Origin: Rubricoccus sp963708165
GTDB taxonomy: Bacteria; Bacteroidota; Rhodothermia; Rhodothermales; Rubricoccaceae
NCBI GenBank assembly: GCA_963708165.1
Contig: OY970187.1
Location: 1,674,001 to 1,738,000, forward strand
Reading direction: 5' to 3'
DNA: 64,000 nucleotides
Position numbers and translations under genes: made by a program. Shown one piece after another: positions 25,114 through 35,259 of the stretch (within the stretch, counting starts at the first letter, position 1; each line of letters starts with the position of its first letter). The notes under the pieces were generated by a model, which was given only the letters and a program-made list of their open reading frames with translations, was not told the origin of the DNA and made no database searches.

Positions 25114-25791
25114 TCAGGTGGGCGAGGCGGCCTCGCTCGGAGCCTCTGGCGCTTGCCCGCTCTCGGGCGCGGCCATCGGTGGCACGCCAGAGGCCTCTGG
25201 CGCGGTCTGCGCGTCAGGCTTGGGCGTCACGATATCTACCGCTTTCGCGGCGGCTTTTTTCGCATCGTCCATCGCACCCTGCAGCTTTCGGTACTTATTA
25301 GGCTTGAGGTCGCCGGGTGAGAGAAGCGTGGTGAGCACGCCTCTTCCTGCTGCCACCGCACTCCACGTTGCCGCGTCCACGTCGATCACCGCGACCGTCG
25401 CGGTCTTGATCTGGATTCGTCCTCCGCCGATGAGGTGCGAGACTGTCTGCGAGAACGTCGGCTCGTGCCCCACCACCACAACGCGCGAGGCGGCCTCTGG
25501 CGCTGCGTTGATCTCGCGCACGACGGTCTCTGGAGTGGCCCCGTAAAGCGCCTCACTGACCGACGCGTCGCCGGTCCACCCGCCGTGCTCGGCGGCGATG
25601 GCGAGCGTCTGACGCGCGCGCACAGCAGAGGACGTGATGGCGTGGTCGGGCTGCAAGCCTGCCGTCGAGAGAAAGCGGCCCATCTTGCGCGCGCCCTTTT
25701 TGCCTCGGTCCGCCAGAGGCCGGTCGTGGTCGTGGCCGTACTCGGCGTCCCAGTCGGACTTGCCGTGGCGGAGGAGAACGATGGTTTTCAA
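25114..25791 (-). CDS. SixA-type histidine phosphatase
   Basis: The 225-residue protein begins MKTIVLLRHGKSDWD, with the catalytic RHG at residues 8-10, a second conserved block SSAVRARQT and the distal catalytic His in VVVVGHEPTFSQ. This is the short histidine phosphatase branch of SixA, which removes phosphate from phosphohistidine of HPt or PTS proteins; the target here is unknown. The C-terminal 55 residues are a Pro/Ala/Glu-rich tail (TAPEASGVPP...GQAPEAPSEAASPT) made largely of repeat copies, absent from typical SixA. It may be co-transcribed with the membrane gene upstream. Confidence 0.88.
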   Translation of the reverse strand: MKTIVLLRHGKSDWDAEYGHDHDRPLADRGKKGARKMGRFLSTAGLQPDHAITSSAVRARQTLAIAAEHGGWTGDASVSEALYGATPETVVREINAAPEAASRVVVVGHEPTFSQTVSHLIGGGRIQIKTATVAVIDVDAATWSAVAAGRGVLTTLLSPGDLKPNKYRKLQGAMDDAKKAAAKAVDIVTPKPDAQTAPEASGVPPMAAPESGQAPEAPSEAASPT

Positions 25792-25829
25792 CGCAGGAGG
25801 AGGCTAGGGAAAGGGAGCCAAAGGCCGAG

Positions 25830-26639
25830 TCAGTTGAGGATCGGCAGGCCGCCCGTACCAGGAGGCGCCGCGGCGGGTGTGTACACGCCCGCGCCGGGAT
25901 CGCCAGAGGCGTACACCATGACGATGATGAAGCCTATCACGCCGAGAACGAGCGCGATCATGAACAGCGTGTAGGCCCACCGCAGCAGCGAGTACTTCTT
26001 CTGGAGGACCGAGCCCACGCCGTACACGTCGAGCATCATGCTCTCGTACAGCGCGCGCGAGTCCACCATCAGCTCGCGCATTCCAATCACAAACTCGTCT
26101 CGCGATAGATGAGCGAAGTTGCCAAAGAACAGGAGGTTGGCTTGCCTGTTTCTCACCTGATCTAGCGTCACCCGTTCCGACTGCACGCGTGGGCGCGCCG
26201 CCAAAACGGCGAAAATGATCGACGCCAGACAGCCGATGAGAAAGATGGTGACCGGCGCCAGAAGCCACGGGTTGGCGTCCAGCTTGGACGAGATGCCGCC
26301 GATCAGGATGGAGATGATCAGGCCGTTGATCGAGATCATGATGTTGGCCTTTGCGTCGGCGAGCGACGTGAGGTCCATGTTCACGCGGTAGGCCGTGCGA
26401 AACATCGTCTCGACGCCTCGCTTGGTGCCGAGGTCGTCGTAGGTCTTCTGCAGATCGTCCTCGGTCGCCTTCTTTTTCTTTGTCGTCGCCTTCTGCACCG
26501 CCTCGGTCCGAGCGGTGTCGACCACGCTGGGCGCGACCTGCGTCATCGGGACGGTCTCCGGCGCAGAGCCGTCGCCCCCTGAGGGGGGTGCGTCAGAGGC
26601 GAGGCCTCTGGCGCGTTCGGGAGTCTTGGAATTGGGCAT
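25830..26639 (-). CDS. Pycsar-effector-like (PycTM/DUF5706) membrane protein
   Basis: The 269-residue product has a charged N-terminus, then TSLADAKANIMISINGLIISILIGGI (~93-118) and a second helix pair (LLAPVTIFLIGCLASIIFAVLAARP). A soluble helical part and a C-terminal helix (YTLFMIALVLGVIGFIIVMVYA) follow. The ADxKANxxxxIN motif leading into paired helices is the hallmark of the PycTM domain of Pycsar effectors, which disrupt the membrane on cyclic-pyrimidine signalling. No nucleotide cyclase lies nearby, so this may be a chromosomal homologue with another role. It is followed by SixA. Confidence 0.75.
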   Translation of the reverse strand: MPNSKTPERARGLASDAPPSGGDGSAPETVPMTQVAPSVVDTARTEAVQKATTKKKKATEDDLQKTYDDLGTKRGVETMFRTAYRVNMDLTSLADAKANIMISINGLIISILIGGISSKLDANPWLLAPVTIFLIGCLASIIFAVLAARPRVQSERVTLDQVRNRQANLLFFGNFAHLSRDEFVIGMRELMVDSRALYESMMLDVYGVGSVLQKKYSLLRWAYTLFMIALVLGVIGFIIVMVYASGDPGAGVYTPAAAPPGTGGLPILN

Positions 26640-26686
26640 CGTGTGCGGCCGGGGCCGGGGCGCCAGAGGCGCAGGAGAGAAGAAGC

Positions 26687-29600
26687 TTAGTACTGGAAGC
26701 CGCCGCCAAACGTAACGAGGGTCTCGTCGTCATCGCCTCTGGCGACGGTCAGGTTGAACGTGGCGTAGTCGAGCACGCCAAACCACAGCCCGCCTCCGAA
26801 GCCAGTGTGGAGGTCGTCGAAGAGGCCGCCAGAGGCGCCGTCGTAGTCCCACGCGCGGCCCGCATCGGCAAAGCCGAGCACGCCGACTTTGATGGGCGCG
26901 AGGTAGGTGCTGAAGTCGAACAGCGGCGCGCGAAGCTCGGCGTTGCCGAACGCGACGGTCTGGCCCGCGAAACGCTCACGGCGGTAGCCTCGGAGCGTGG
27001 TGGCACCGCCCAGGATGGCGCTGTCGTAAAACGGCGCGTCGCCGAAGCGGTGGTCGCCTCCAGCCCGCAGCGCGAGGGTGCTGCCCAGCGCGAACGGAAC
27101 GTAGGTGATGGCTTCGCCACCCAGGCGCGAGTACGCCGAGGAGGCGGTCGTGAGCGGCGCGTAGCTGGCGCCGTGAACGCTCAGTTTGAGCCCTCGTCTC
27201 GGGTTAAGCCCGCCAGAGGCGAGATCGAGCGTGATGTCACCTGCGCCACCGGCGTGAACCTGGGGGTCGAAGGCCTCTGGCGGGAGTTGCTCGGCAGCAA
27301 CGGTCGGCATCTCCTCGTCGCCCATTTGCGCGTCCGCGTAGCGCACCGAGGGCCCCAGCCGAAGGCGCAAGCCCTGGCCCAGGTCGCCACCCAGGAGAGC
27401 CTCGCCACGGATCTGCGCGAGGTCGGTACGCGCACGTTCCACCTCGACGAGTTCGGTGTCGTTGCCCAATCCGTAGAAGTTGCGGACGTAGCGAGGTGTG
27501 GACGCCACAGCGTCCACGTCCAGGTCGAAGCTGCCAAAGGCCTCGCGCATGCGGCCTGCGTAGCCACCTTCCACGCCCAGCGTGGCGGTTGCCACGTTGG
27601 CGTACAGCATGTGCGTAGCCGCTGGCGCCAGACGGAAGCCTGAGACGGTATACACCAATCCTGCTCCCAGAATGAGACCGTCTGTAGCGTTTGCACCGAC
27701 GAACGGGACTTTGGACATATCCGTGGGCGTGTACTCGCCGGGGTCGTAGCGGTTGACGTCGGGGTCGTTCGAGCGGCGGTCGTGAGCGCGTCCTTTGATC
27801 TCGGCGCCGTCGGGCGTGTCGTAGACGAACGTGCCACCGAAGTCACTTTGGACCTCGTCCTCGCCGCCACCGCCGATGATGCGGATGCGAGTCGAGCCTT
27901 CGCCGTTGACCTCGAAGCGGTCGCGGCCCGAGAAGCCGTAGAGGCGGATCTCGCCGGTGTCCCGCTGGCTAAAGGTGCGCCGGTACAGCTCACGCCCCTT
28001 CTCGCCCTTCTTGAACGACGACACGACCACCTCGACGGTCCCGCCAGAGGCGTACGTGACCTCGAAGATCTCGCGCTCGTTGCTACCGATCACGTCCACG
28101 ACGGGCGTGTGCAGCGAGTAGATGCGGGTCGCGTACTCCACGAGGTTGTCGCGTCGCGCCTTCATCGACGAGCCCCAGAAGTCGCCTTCCTCGGCCTGAA
28201 TGGATGGCGGAAGTCCCGCGACGGCGCCGTCGATCACAGCATCTGGCAACAGGCCCTGAAGCTCTCGGGCGACAGCCTCGAAGTCCTCGCGGGAGAGTTC
28301 GTTGAGGAAGCGGCGGTCTTGTTTGAAGCCGTTAAAGGTGAGCCCGTAGGTGTTGGTGAACTTTGGGCCGTAGGCCTCGAAGCGGTCGTCGCTGTAGGAG
28401 AGGAAGAAGCCTGTAATGCCGCCAGGGCGGAAGAACGCGAAGTCGCGGTCGCGCGGGATGGGCAGGTAAACCTTGCCTTTGGTGGCGGCGTCGCCGGTGA
28501 GGGAGGGGTCCAGATCTCCGGGCTCGTAGGCGCTCCAGCGCCACTGGTCCTGGTGGCGGTCCCAGTCGCCCAGGATGCCATCGAGCAGGCGCGCTTTGAG
28601 GTACGCGCGCTGGTCGACGCGGTGGTCCTGGTCGCCGGCCATCTCCTCGCGGAGTTTCTGGGCCGAGATCACGTCGTCGGCGCCTGTCAGGCCGGGCACG
28701 TCCGATACGTCATCGTCGGCGCGAATCTCGAATAGAGCGAGGCGGTTGGCGAACTGCTCGCGGTAGCGGCCCAAACGCGGGTCATCGGGAACGAAGACGA
28801 TCTTGGGCTGCTGGTAGAGGACGCCCGCGGCCTCCGCCAGAGGCGCGGCCACGATGGCGCCAAACGGGCTGGCGGCGGCGCGCTGGTCGCGCACGACATC
28901 GGCGACGACACCGTCGCGGAGTTCGACGGGCACCTGGGCGAGGCCGCTCTTCTCCAGCAGGCGCAGGCCGTACTGGTAGCCATCCTCACCCTGCAAGCGG
29001 AGCGAGGTCGTCTGCAGGCCGCCGCCGCGCTTGACGGGCGTGAGGCCACCGGCTTCGGTCCCGAGGTCGAGCGTGGGGATCTCGAACGGCGTGGCCCACA
29101 CGTCGCGGTAGCCCGCGCCGAAGGCGAGACGCGTGAAGGCGCTGTTCTTGAACTTGCCCGTTTTGAAGTCGTCCTGCGCCGCCATGGTGACAGACCCGCT
29201 CGTGTCCGGGAAGTCTGCCGGGTCGATGGCCTCTGGCGTGGGGTCGACCATCTCGGCGTTGATGCCGGATAGCTCGCGGCGGTACGCCACGGTTGGCCCG
29301 CCAGAGGCGAGTTCGACGACTTCGAGCCAGGTGCGGCCGTCGTCGTAGTAGCGGATGCGCATGTAGCCCGGCGCGGGATGCGCGTAGGCGGCGCCGCGGC
29401 CGCTGGCGACGGCGCGCGTTTCGCCCGCGGCGCCGCTGACGAGGTAGGTTTGGGTGCTCAGGGGGCCGCGCTCAGCGGGAATGACCTGGAGGCTGCGGTC
29501 GTGCGAAGCGGCGTAGACGAGCCCGTTGGTGAGCTTGGTTTCGCCTGCAAACGAGCGGTCGAGCGCGGTGCGCATCGCGCGGTAGGTGGGGGCGGCCATG

Positions 29601-30376
29601 TCCTGCCCGGAGACGCCGACGGTCTGGCGCAGAAGCGGGCCAACGCCGAGACCTGCGAGCGTGCCACCGACGGTGCGATAGCCCGCGTGCTCGCCGTTGG
29701 AGCGGATCGGGTGGTGCCCGACGGCGATGATCTGCGCGTCCTCACGGTCGCGCAGGAGCGCGTCGAGCGCGATGGTGAGGTCTGCCGGGTTGGCGATGTC
29801 GAAATCCTCCACCTCACCTTCGGGCTGATCCTCGGGGCGCTGGAGCCACCATGCGGTGTCGATAGCGAAGAGGCGCAGGCCCTCGGCCAGTTCAAACTCG
29901 CGCACGCCGCCCAGCGCGTCGCCGGGGAGAAGCACGTCCTCGCGGCCCATCGCGAGATCGAGCGCCTCGCCGAGCGCGATCACGCCAGAGGCTCCCGTCG
30001 CCCAGTCGCGGTCGCCGGGCACGGCGTATACCTCGCCGGGGTAGCCGTCGACGGTACGCACGAGCATCTGAATGGCCTCTGGCGCGACATACGACGCCGA
30101 GTCCACGCTGCCGGGAGTAATGCCGCTGGCGGTGAGATCGCCCAGGAAGACGATGGCGCTCTTCTCGCCGGCGCGGAGAGCATCGGCGCGGAGAGCGCCG
30201 AGCACGTCTGCGCCGGGGACTGTGTCGGCGGTGTTGCCGAGCAGGAAGACCTCGTAGGCGACGGTGCCACCGGGGAGTTCTGGGCCGGAGTCACCGTCGA
30301 TAAAGCGGCCGGAAGAGGCGCATCCAGCAAAGAGAACGATGGCCGTGGCAACGGCCAGGGGGCGGGAGAAACGCAA
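26687..30376 (-). CDS. Metallophosphoesterase fused to an Omp85/BamA-type beta-barrel
   Basis: The 1229-residue product starts with a lipoprotein signal (VLFAGCASS). The N-terminal ~400 residues are a calcineurin-type phosphoesterase (FLGDLTASG, VPGDRDWA, GHHPIRSNGEH; some metal positions depart from the consensus). A long middle region follows with a DWDRHQDQWRW motif. The C-terminal ~350 residues are a BamA/ShlB-like barrel ending TLVTFGGGFQY with the terminal aromatic. It is probably an outer-membrane enzyme-barrel hybrid seen in Bacteroidota. The start is TTG at 30376, two bases after the propeller gene stop; no ATG begins the signal. Confidence 0.85.
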   Translation of the reverse strand: MRFSRPLAVATAIVLFAGCASSGRFIDGDSGPELPGGTVAYEVFLLGNTADTVPGADVLGALRADALRAGEKSAIVFLGDLTASGITPGSVDSASYVAPEAIQMLVRTVDGYPGEVYAVPGDRDWATGASGVIALGEALDLAMGREDVLLPGDALGGVREFELAEGLRLFAIDTAWWLQRPEDQPEGEVEDFDIANPADLTIALDALLRDREDAQIIAVGHHPIRSNGEHAGYRTVGGTLAGLGVGPLLRQTVGVSGQDMAAPTYRAMRTALDRSFAGETKLTNGLVYAASHDRSLQVIPAERGPLSTQTYLVSGAAGETRAVASGRGAAYAHPAPGYMRIRYYDDGRTWLEVVELASGGPTVAYRRELSGINAEMVDPTPEAIDPADFPDTSGSVTMAAQDDFKTGKFKNSAFTRLAFGAGYRDVWATPFEIPTLDLGTEAGGLTPVKRGGGLQTTSLRLQGEDGYQYGLRLLEKSGLAQVPVELRDGVVADVVRDQRAAASPFGAIVAAPLAEAAGVLYQQPKIVFVPDDPRLGRYREQFANRLALFEIRADDDVSDVPGLTGADDVISAQKLREEMAGDQDHRVDQRAYLKARLLDGILGDWDRHQDQWRWSAYEPGDLDPSLTGDAATKGKVYLPIPRDRDFAFFRPGGITGFFLSYSDDRFEAYGPKFTNTYGLTFNGFKQDRRFLNELSREDFEAVARELQGLLPDAVIDGAVAGLPPSIQAEEGDFWGSSMKARRDNLVEYATRIYSLHTPVVDVIGSNEREIFEVTYASGGTVEVVVSSFKKGEKGRELYRRTFSQRDTGEIRLYGFSGRDRFEVNGEGSTRIRIIGGGGEDEVQSDFGGTFVYDTPDGAEIKGRAHDRRSNDPDVNRYDPGEYTPTDMSKVPFVGANATDGLILGAGLVYTVSGFRLAPAATHMLYANVATATLGVEGGYAGRMREAFGSFDLDVDAVASTPRYVRNFYGLGNDTELVEVERARTDLAQIRGEALLGGDLGQGLRLRLGPSVRYADAQMGDEEMPTVAAEQLPPEAFDPQVHAGGAGDITLDLASGGLNPRRGLKLSVHGASYAPLTTASSAYSRLGGEAITYVPFALGSTLALRAGGDHRFGDAPFYDSAILGGATTLRGYRRERFAGQTVAFGNAELRAPLFDFSTYLAPIKVGVLGFADAGRAWDYDGASGGLFDDLHTGFGGGLWFGVLDYATFNLTVARGDDDETLVTFGGGFQY

Positions 30377-30378
30377 CG

Positions 30379-31245
30379 TTACGGGAGGGGCTGAGGAGAA
30401 AAGCGGAGAAGCGTGGCGGCTCCTCCGGCTCCTTCGTTGGAGATGAAGAGCGTACCGTCTGAGGCAAATGTGATGCCTTCGGGCTGTGGGTACAGCCGCG
30501 GCGGCAGTGACACGGCGCCGGTCAAGTCGCCCTCGGGCGAGAGCACGACGACGGCTTTGCGAACGCCCGAGACGATGTAAATCTCGCCAGAGGCCGGATG
30601 CACGGCGATGCCGGAGGGTTTGAACGGGGCGCCGCCTTGGTCGAGTACCTCGCGGTCGAGCAGGAAAGCGGGCGCCGGGTCGAGGCGGCCGGTGTCGAGG
30701 TCGTAGGCGTAGATGGCGCGCACGCCGTCAAGGCCTGGGCCGGGGTTGCCTTTGCAGGCGAGCAGCAAGCGGTTGCCTCTGGCGTCGTACGCGAGGCCTT
30801 CGACATCATTGTCGCGGCTGAGTCCGGTTTCGATCCTCTCGGCCTCGCCGGTTCCGGTAAAGCGGTAGAGGTCGCCATCGCTCTCGACGACCCACGTCTC
30901 GTTGCCCACCGGCTCGACGCCTTCGTAATCGCCGCTGTTGTAGAACGCGACGTGCGAGAGCGTCTCGCCAGAGGCCGGGTCGATGACGAACAGGTCGCCA
31001 TCCTCGTCTTGCACAGCGACGAGGCGGCCGTCACCGGTCATCCCGAGGCCGCTGATCTCGCGCAGGCGCGACGGAAGCATCCAGCGCGCGTTGGGCTGGG
31101 CGAGGTCGTACGGGACCGTGCCGACGCGCATGTTCTGCTCGGGCGCAGGACCGTCCGGGGGGATAAAGTCTCCGGCTGCGCCGTCTGTGCAAGCGCCGAA
31201 GGCGAAGACCGCGAAAATGAGGAGGGCGTGGGAGAGATCAGGCAT
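30379..31245 (-). CDS. SdiA-regulated-domain beta-propeller lipoprotein
   Basis: The 288-residue product starts with a lipoprotein-like signal (LLIFAVFAFGACTDG). The rest is a beta-propeller with repeating blades: REISGLGMTGDGRLVAVQDEDG, DYEGVEPVGNETWVVESDGDLY, DVEGLAYDARGNRLLLACKG, KPSGIAVHPASGEIYIVSG and PEGITFASDGTLFISNEG. This matches the SdiA-regulated / esterase-like phytase propellers. ATG at 31245 is preferred over the adjacent TTG. It lies two bases upstream of the phosphoesterase-barrel gene, so the two form an operon and may act on the same phosphate-containing substrate (inference). Confidence 0.82.
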   Translation of the reverse strand: MPDLSHALLIFAVFAFGACTDGAAGDFIPPDGPAPEQNMRVGTVPYDLAQPNARWMLPSRLREISGLGMTGDGRLVAVQDEDGDLFVIDPASGETLSHVAFYNSGDYEGVEPVGNETWVVESDGDLYRFTGTGEAERIETGLSRDNDVEGLAYDARGNRLLLACKGNPGPGLDGVRAIYAYDLDTGRLDPAPAFLLDREVLDQGGAPFKPSGIAVHPASGEIYIVSGVRKAVVVLSPEGDLTGAVSLPPRLYPQPEGITFASDGTLFISNEGAGGAATLLRFSPQPLP

Positions 31246-31295
31246 CAACGGCGTGGTACGCCACGCTTTCCCAGTCGGTTCGTTAGCGAGCGCGC

Positions 31296-31313
31296 GCCTC
31301 TGGCGCCAGAGGC
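31296..31313. repeat. Perfect 18-bp repeat palindrome
   Basis: GCCTCTGGCGCCAGAGGC lies just after the penicillin-binding protein stop, between it and the propeller gene. No T-run follows. Confidence 0.9.
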
Positions 31314-31316
31314 CGA

Positions 31317-33978
31317 TTAGCGAAAAATGTCCCGGACGGCGTCACGGAGGGCACGGGCGCCTTCGCGCTCCAGCTCGCGGGCGGCGCGTTCGGCGTCTCG
31401 CGCGATGCGCTCCGCCTCGCGTTCGAGCTGGCGCGCGGCCTCGTCGATGGCGCGCTGCGCCTCGGGGTCCAGGTCGCGCAGCACGTCTTCGATGGCGTCG
31501 GAGCGGTCGGGACGCTGGCGCTGCGGACGGTCGGGCGCGCGCTGGCGCTGCGGGCGCTCACGCTCGCGCGCCTCTGGCGCAGGGTCGTCGCCAGAGGCGC
31601 TGTCGTCGCTGCCGTCGCTGCCGTCGCTGCCGAAGATGCCGTCGAGCCAGCCGCGGATGCCGCCAGAGGCACGCACGGGCTGCTCCGGGAATCGAGGCGC
31701 GGCGCTGAGCAAGCCGGAGCGGAGGGCGGTGCGCGAGAAGTCGCCCACGACGCGGAGCGCGTTGTGGCCGCCCTGCTGCCAGTAGGACGAGCGGAAGGTC
31801 ACGCGCGGATCGTCGAAGCCGACCCAGGCGCCCATCGCGAGGTCCGGGTGGATGGCCATAAACCAGCCGTCCACGCCGTCCTGGGTGGTGCCAGTCTTGC
31901 CCGCCACATCGGCGCGCACGCCGAACTCGGAGCGGAGCTGGCGGCCCGTCCCGCGGTCCACGACGCCGCGCATCATGTCCACGAGCGTGTGCGCCACCTC
32001 GGGCTCCAGCGCCTGCCTCTGGCGCGGCGCGAACTCCTCCAACACGTTGCCGTCGCGGTCCTCGATGCGCGTGACCGCCAGAGGCTGGGTGTACAGCCCG
32101 GCGGCGGCGAACGTAGCGTAGGCCGAGGTCATCTCTAGCAAGCGACACCTCTTCTGTCCCCAGCGAGATCGACGGCACGGCGTCCAGCTTGCTCCGGTTG
32201 ACGCCCGCGCGACGCGCCAGGCGCGCCACGTCGCGCGCGCCGACGCGCTGGCCGAGTTGTGCCGTGATGCGGTTCTTGGAGTACGCGAGCCCGTCACGTA
32301 GCGTGATCTCCTCGCCAGAGGCCGCGCCAGGATCTGAGGGCTCCCAGACCTCGGTCTTGGTCATCTGGATGCGGACGGAGTCGTCGCGCAGCGTGCTCTC
32401 GGGGCGCCAGCCCTCTTCGAGTGCGCGGGCGTAGACAAACGGCTTGAACGTGCTGCCCGGCTGGCGGCGCGCACGCGCGACGTGATCGTAGGGCGCCTCG
32501 CGGTAGCCGCGGCTGCCCACCCACGCGCGGATCTGGCCGGTGTGCGGGTCGATGGCTGTAAAGCCGACCTGCAGCTTGGTTTTGGCGTTCTTGAGGTTGG
32601 CCATGAACGTGGCGTCGCCGCGGAGAGAGGCGATGGCGGCCTCTGGCGTGGCGCCGCCCGCGGTCTCGCGCTCGAACTCGGCGCTCTCGCGGATGAACTG
32701 GTCCACGACGCGCGTCTTGCTGCTCCAATAGTGCCCGAACGGCGTGACGCCAGAGGCCGCGCTGTGGTAGGGCGCGGTCGTGGTACCCAGGCGGCTGGCG
32801 CTGCTCCGGCCCCATTCCACGTCGGCCACGGTCTGGAGCGCGTCGCCAAACTTGCGGACGGACTCGGTCGCGGCGCGCTGCAGGCGCCAGTCCAGCGTGG
32901 TGTACACCTTGAGGCCGTCGCCGTAAAGGTTGAAGCCATTCTTGTCGGCCCAGGTCTCCATCTCGCGGCGCACGTGCTCGGTGAAGTGCGGCGCGAGGCT
33001 GCTCTGGATCATCTGGCGCTCGAAGTCCAGCGCCAGAGGCTGCTGGCTGAGGCGCTCGGCCTCTGGCGCGGTGAGGCGCTCATCGGCCACCATGAGGCGG
33101 AGGACGAGGTTGCGGCGGCGCAACGCGCGCTCGGGGTTGCGGCGCGGGTTGTAGTAGCTCGTGCCCTTGAGCATGGCCACGAGCGTGGCGGACTCGACCA
33201 GGCTCAGGTCATCCGCACCCTTGGAGAAGTACGTCCGCGCTGCGCGCTCAATGCCGATGGCGTTGTACAGGAACGGGACCGAGTTGAGGTAGATCTCCAG
33301 GATCTGGTCCTTCTCGTACACCCGCTCGATTTTGATGGCCGTGATGGCCTCTTTGAGCTTGCGCTTGAGCGAGGCGTCGTTGCCAATCGCCTGCGGGAAG
33401 AGGTTTTTCGCGAGCTGCTGCGTGAGCGACGAGCCGCCCTCGCGGTCGCCCGAGAGCGTCCGCACGACCGCGCCCGCCGTCCGGCGCATGTCGATGCCGC
33501 CGTGCGAGTAGAACCGCCGGTCCTCGGTCGCCAGAAGCGCGTCGATGACGTGCGGCGAGATGTCCTCCAGCTCGACCCACTCGCGCCCGCCTCTGGCGTA
33601 CTCCGTCAGCTCGGTGCCGTCGGCGGAGATCACGACCGACGGGTTGATTTCCAGCGCTTGTTGCAGCGTGGAGACGCTAGGCGTAAACGGGATCAAGAGC
33701 AGCGCGTAGAGCAGCACGAGCGCGAAAACCGTCCCGCCGAGCGCCGTGCCCCAGCCCGCGATGAGCCCCGCGAGGTTGAGGACGCGCTTCGAGTTCGGCA
33801 CCTCGCCATCGCGCACGCGCCGTACGCGCGTCCCGCTCCAGCGCCAGAAGCCACCGCCCGCGCGCTTAGCGCCGCGCCCGACGCCTCTGGCGGCGCCAGA
33901 TGCTGTACGCCGCGTCCAGCCCGCCATGCGGTAGCGGCGGGTCGGCGTAGGGTCAGGTGTGGTGGCAGTCGTGCTCAT
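31317..33978 (-). pseudogene. Class A penicillin-binding protein (PBP1A), frameshifted
   Basis: From ATG 33978 the protein has a membrane anchor (~residue 70-95), the GT51 transglycosylase domain with ATEDRRFYSHGGID and GGSSLTQQLAKNLF, and the transpeptidase with PGSTFKPF (catalytic Ser) and SKNRIT. At about 32139-32142 the frame shifts by one base after SLGTEEVSL. The other frame carries on LEMTSAYATFAAAG and AGKTGTTQDGVDGWF (KTG box), then a long charged helical tail to 31317. All catalytic motifs are present across the two frames, so a consensus error is likely. Function: glycan polymerisation and cross-linking of peptidoglycan. Confidence 0.85.
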
Positions 33979-33987
33979 GTCGGATTC

Positions 33988-34005
33988 GCCTCTGGCGCCA
34001 GAGGC
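33988..34005. repeat. Perfect 18-bp repeat palindrome
   Basis: GCCTCTGGCGCCAGAGGC lies 10 bp upstream of the PBP start codon, in the 56-bp gap to the small membrane gene. A third copy follows at 34026. Confidence 0.9.
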
Positions 34006-34034
34006 GCGCGGACCGTTCGGGATTCGCCAGAGGC

Positions 34035-34307
34035 TCAGGAGAAGTAGGCGAGGACAGGGTCCTCGGCCTCGGCGGCGGTCTTGCGCTTTTTCTCTTCCAC
34101 GCGCACGTACCGCGCGATGCGCGCCGTATCGGCACAGATGCGGCCGATGGCGGCCAGCCCGACGCTCATCGAGAGCGTGACCAGAACCACCACGCCGACC
34201 GCGAACGGCCCGAAACCGTCGGCCACGGCCGCGATGATGCTGAGCGCGAAGCCGCCGATGAGCACGACGAACGACAGGAGGCGGGAGAGGAGCGCGGTCA
34301 GAGGCAT
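34035..34307 (-). CDS. Small two-helix membrane protein, unknown
   Basis: The 90-residue product starts MPLTALLSRLLSFVVLIGGFALSIIAAVADGFG, with a second hydrophobic stretch (FAVGVVVLVTLSMSVGLAAIG) and a basic cytosolic tail (RVEEKKRKTAAEAEDP). The ATG at 34307 is preferred because the longer frame upstream is Arg/Ser-rich. It lies 56 bp upstream of the PBP gene and may share its transcript. No family is recognised. Confidence 0.6.
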   Translation of the reverse strand: MPLTALLSRLLSFVVLIGGFALSIIAAVADGFGPFAVGVVVLVTLSMSVGLAAIGRICADTARIARYVRVEEKKRKTAAEAEDPVLAYFS

Positions 34308-34588
34308 AGTCCAGAGGGAGGAGCGGGGTGCCGTACGCAGACTGAGCCGCGAGGATGCGAAACGATACAATCTCGGCCTTCGCGCCTCTGGCGCTGGAGC
34401 GCCCTTCGGGACGCTCTGAGGGATGGAGCGATGGCGAGGGATGCGGCAGATTTGCCGCGCCGCTGCGGTGGGTGTCGCCTCGGACCTGCAGAAATGGCTT
34501 TAAAGGCTTTGGCAGCGTTCGCCAGAGGCCTCTGGCGAACCGCTACAGCCTCCTGTCGTTTCTTGGCGTGACTCACGCGCGCAACGCC

Positions 34589-35178
34589 ATGCCTCAGACC
34601 TTGACCTCGGGCCCCGCCTCGCCTCCCGTCACCCTCCAGCTTTCGCCAGAGGCCTACTTCGAGTGGGAGGAGACGCAGCAGACGAAACACGAATACATCC
34701 ACGGAGAGGTTTTCCCCATGGCCGGAGCCACACGCGCGCACACTGTCATCTCAGGCAACTTCTATTTCGCGCTGCGCCTCGCGTTCGCGGAGAGTCTGTG
34801 CCACGTCTTCGCGAAGGGATGCGCGTCCAGGTGGAGGATGGGGAGCGGTACACGTACCCGGATCTCTCGGCTGTGTGCGGTGAGGAGACGTACGCCGACG
34901 CCAAACAGACGACGCTGGTCAACCCGACGCTCGTCGTGGAAGTCCTCTCGGAAGGCACAGAGGCCTACGACCGCGGCGAGAAGCTGGTGACGTACCGCCG
35001 CATTGCCTCGCTTCAAGAAATCGTGCTGGTCGCGCAGGACGTGCGCTCCGTCGAGGTCTACTCCCGCACCGGCGACGGCCTGTGGACGCTCCGCGAGGTG
35101 ACCGAAGGCTCGCTGCCTCTGGCGTCCGTCGGCGCCGAGATCGCGCTGGACGAGTTGTACGCAGGCGTCGAGGTGTAG
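34589..35178 (+). pseudogene. Uma2-family endonuclease-like protein, frameshifted
   Basis: The first frame from ATG 34589 reads TLQLSPEAYFEWEETQQTKHEYIHGEVFPMAGATRAHTVISGNF, the typical Uma2 (DUF820) N-terminus. The frame breaks at about 34815-34822. The other frame continues GMRVQVEDGERYTYPDLSAVC with the PD metal-site Asp, then VNPTLVVEVLSEGTEAYDRGEKLVTYRRI with the ExL...K core and a normal end at 35178. Uma2 proteins have a PD-(D/E)XK nuclease fold and unknown cellular role. One base restores the full-length protein. Confidence 0.8.
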
Positions 35179-35209
35179 CCGGGCGCCAGAGGCCGGAGCC
35201 TGCCCCACA

Positions 35210-35227
35210 CGCCAGAGGCCTCTGGCG
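35210..35227. repeat. Perfect 18-bp repeat palindrome (head-to-head form)
   Basis: CGCCAGAGGCCTCTGGCG, the alternative fusion of two inverted copies, lies in the gap between the Uma2 and sirtuin genes. Confidence 0.9.
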
Positions 35228-35259
35228 GAGCCGCCGCGCCGCGGGTGCGTTGGCGAGGC

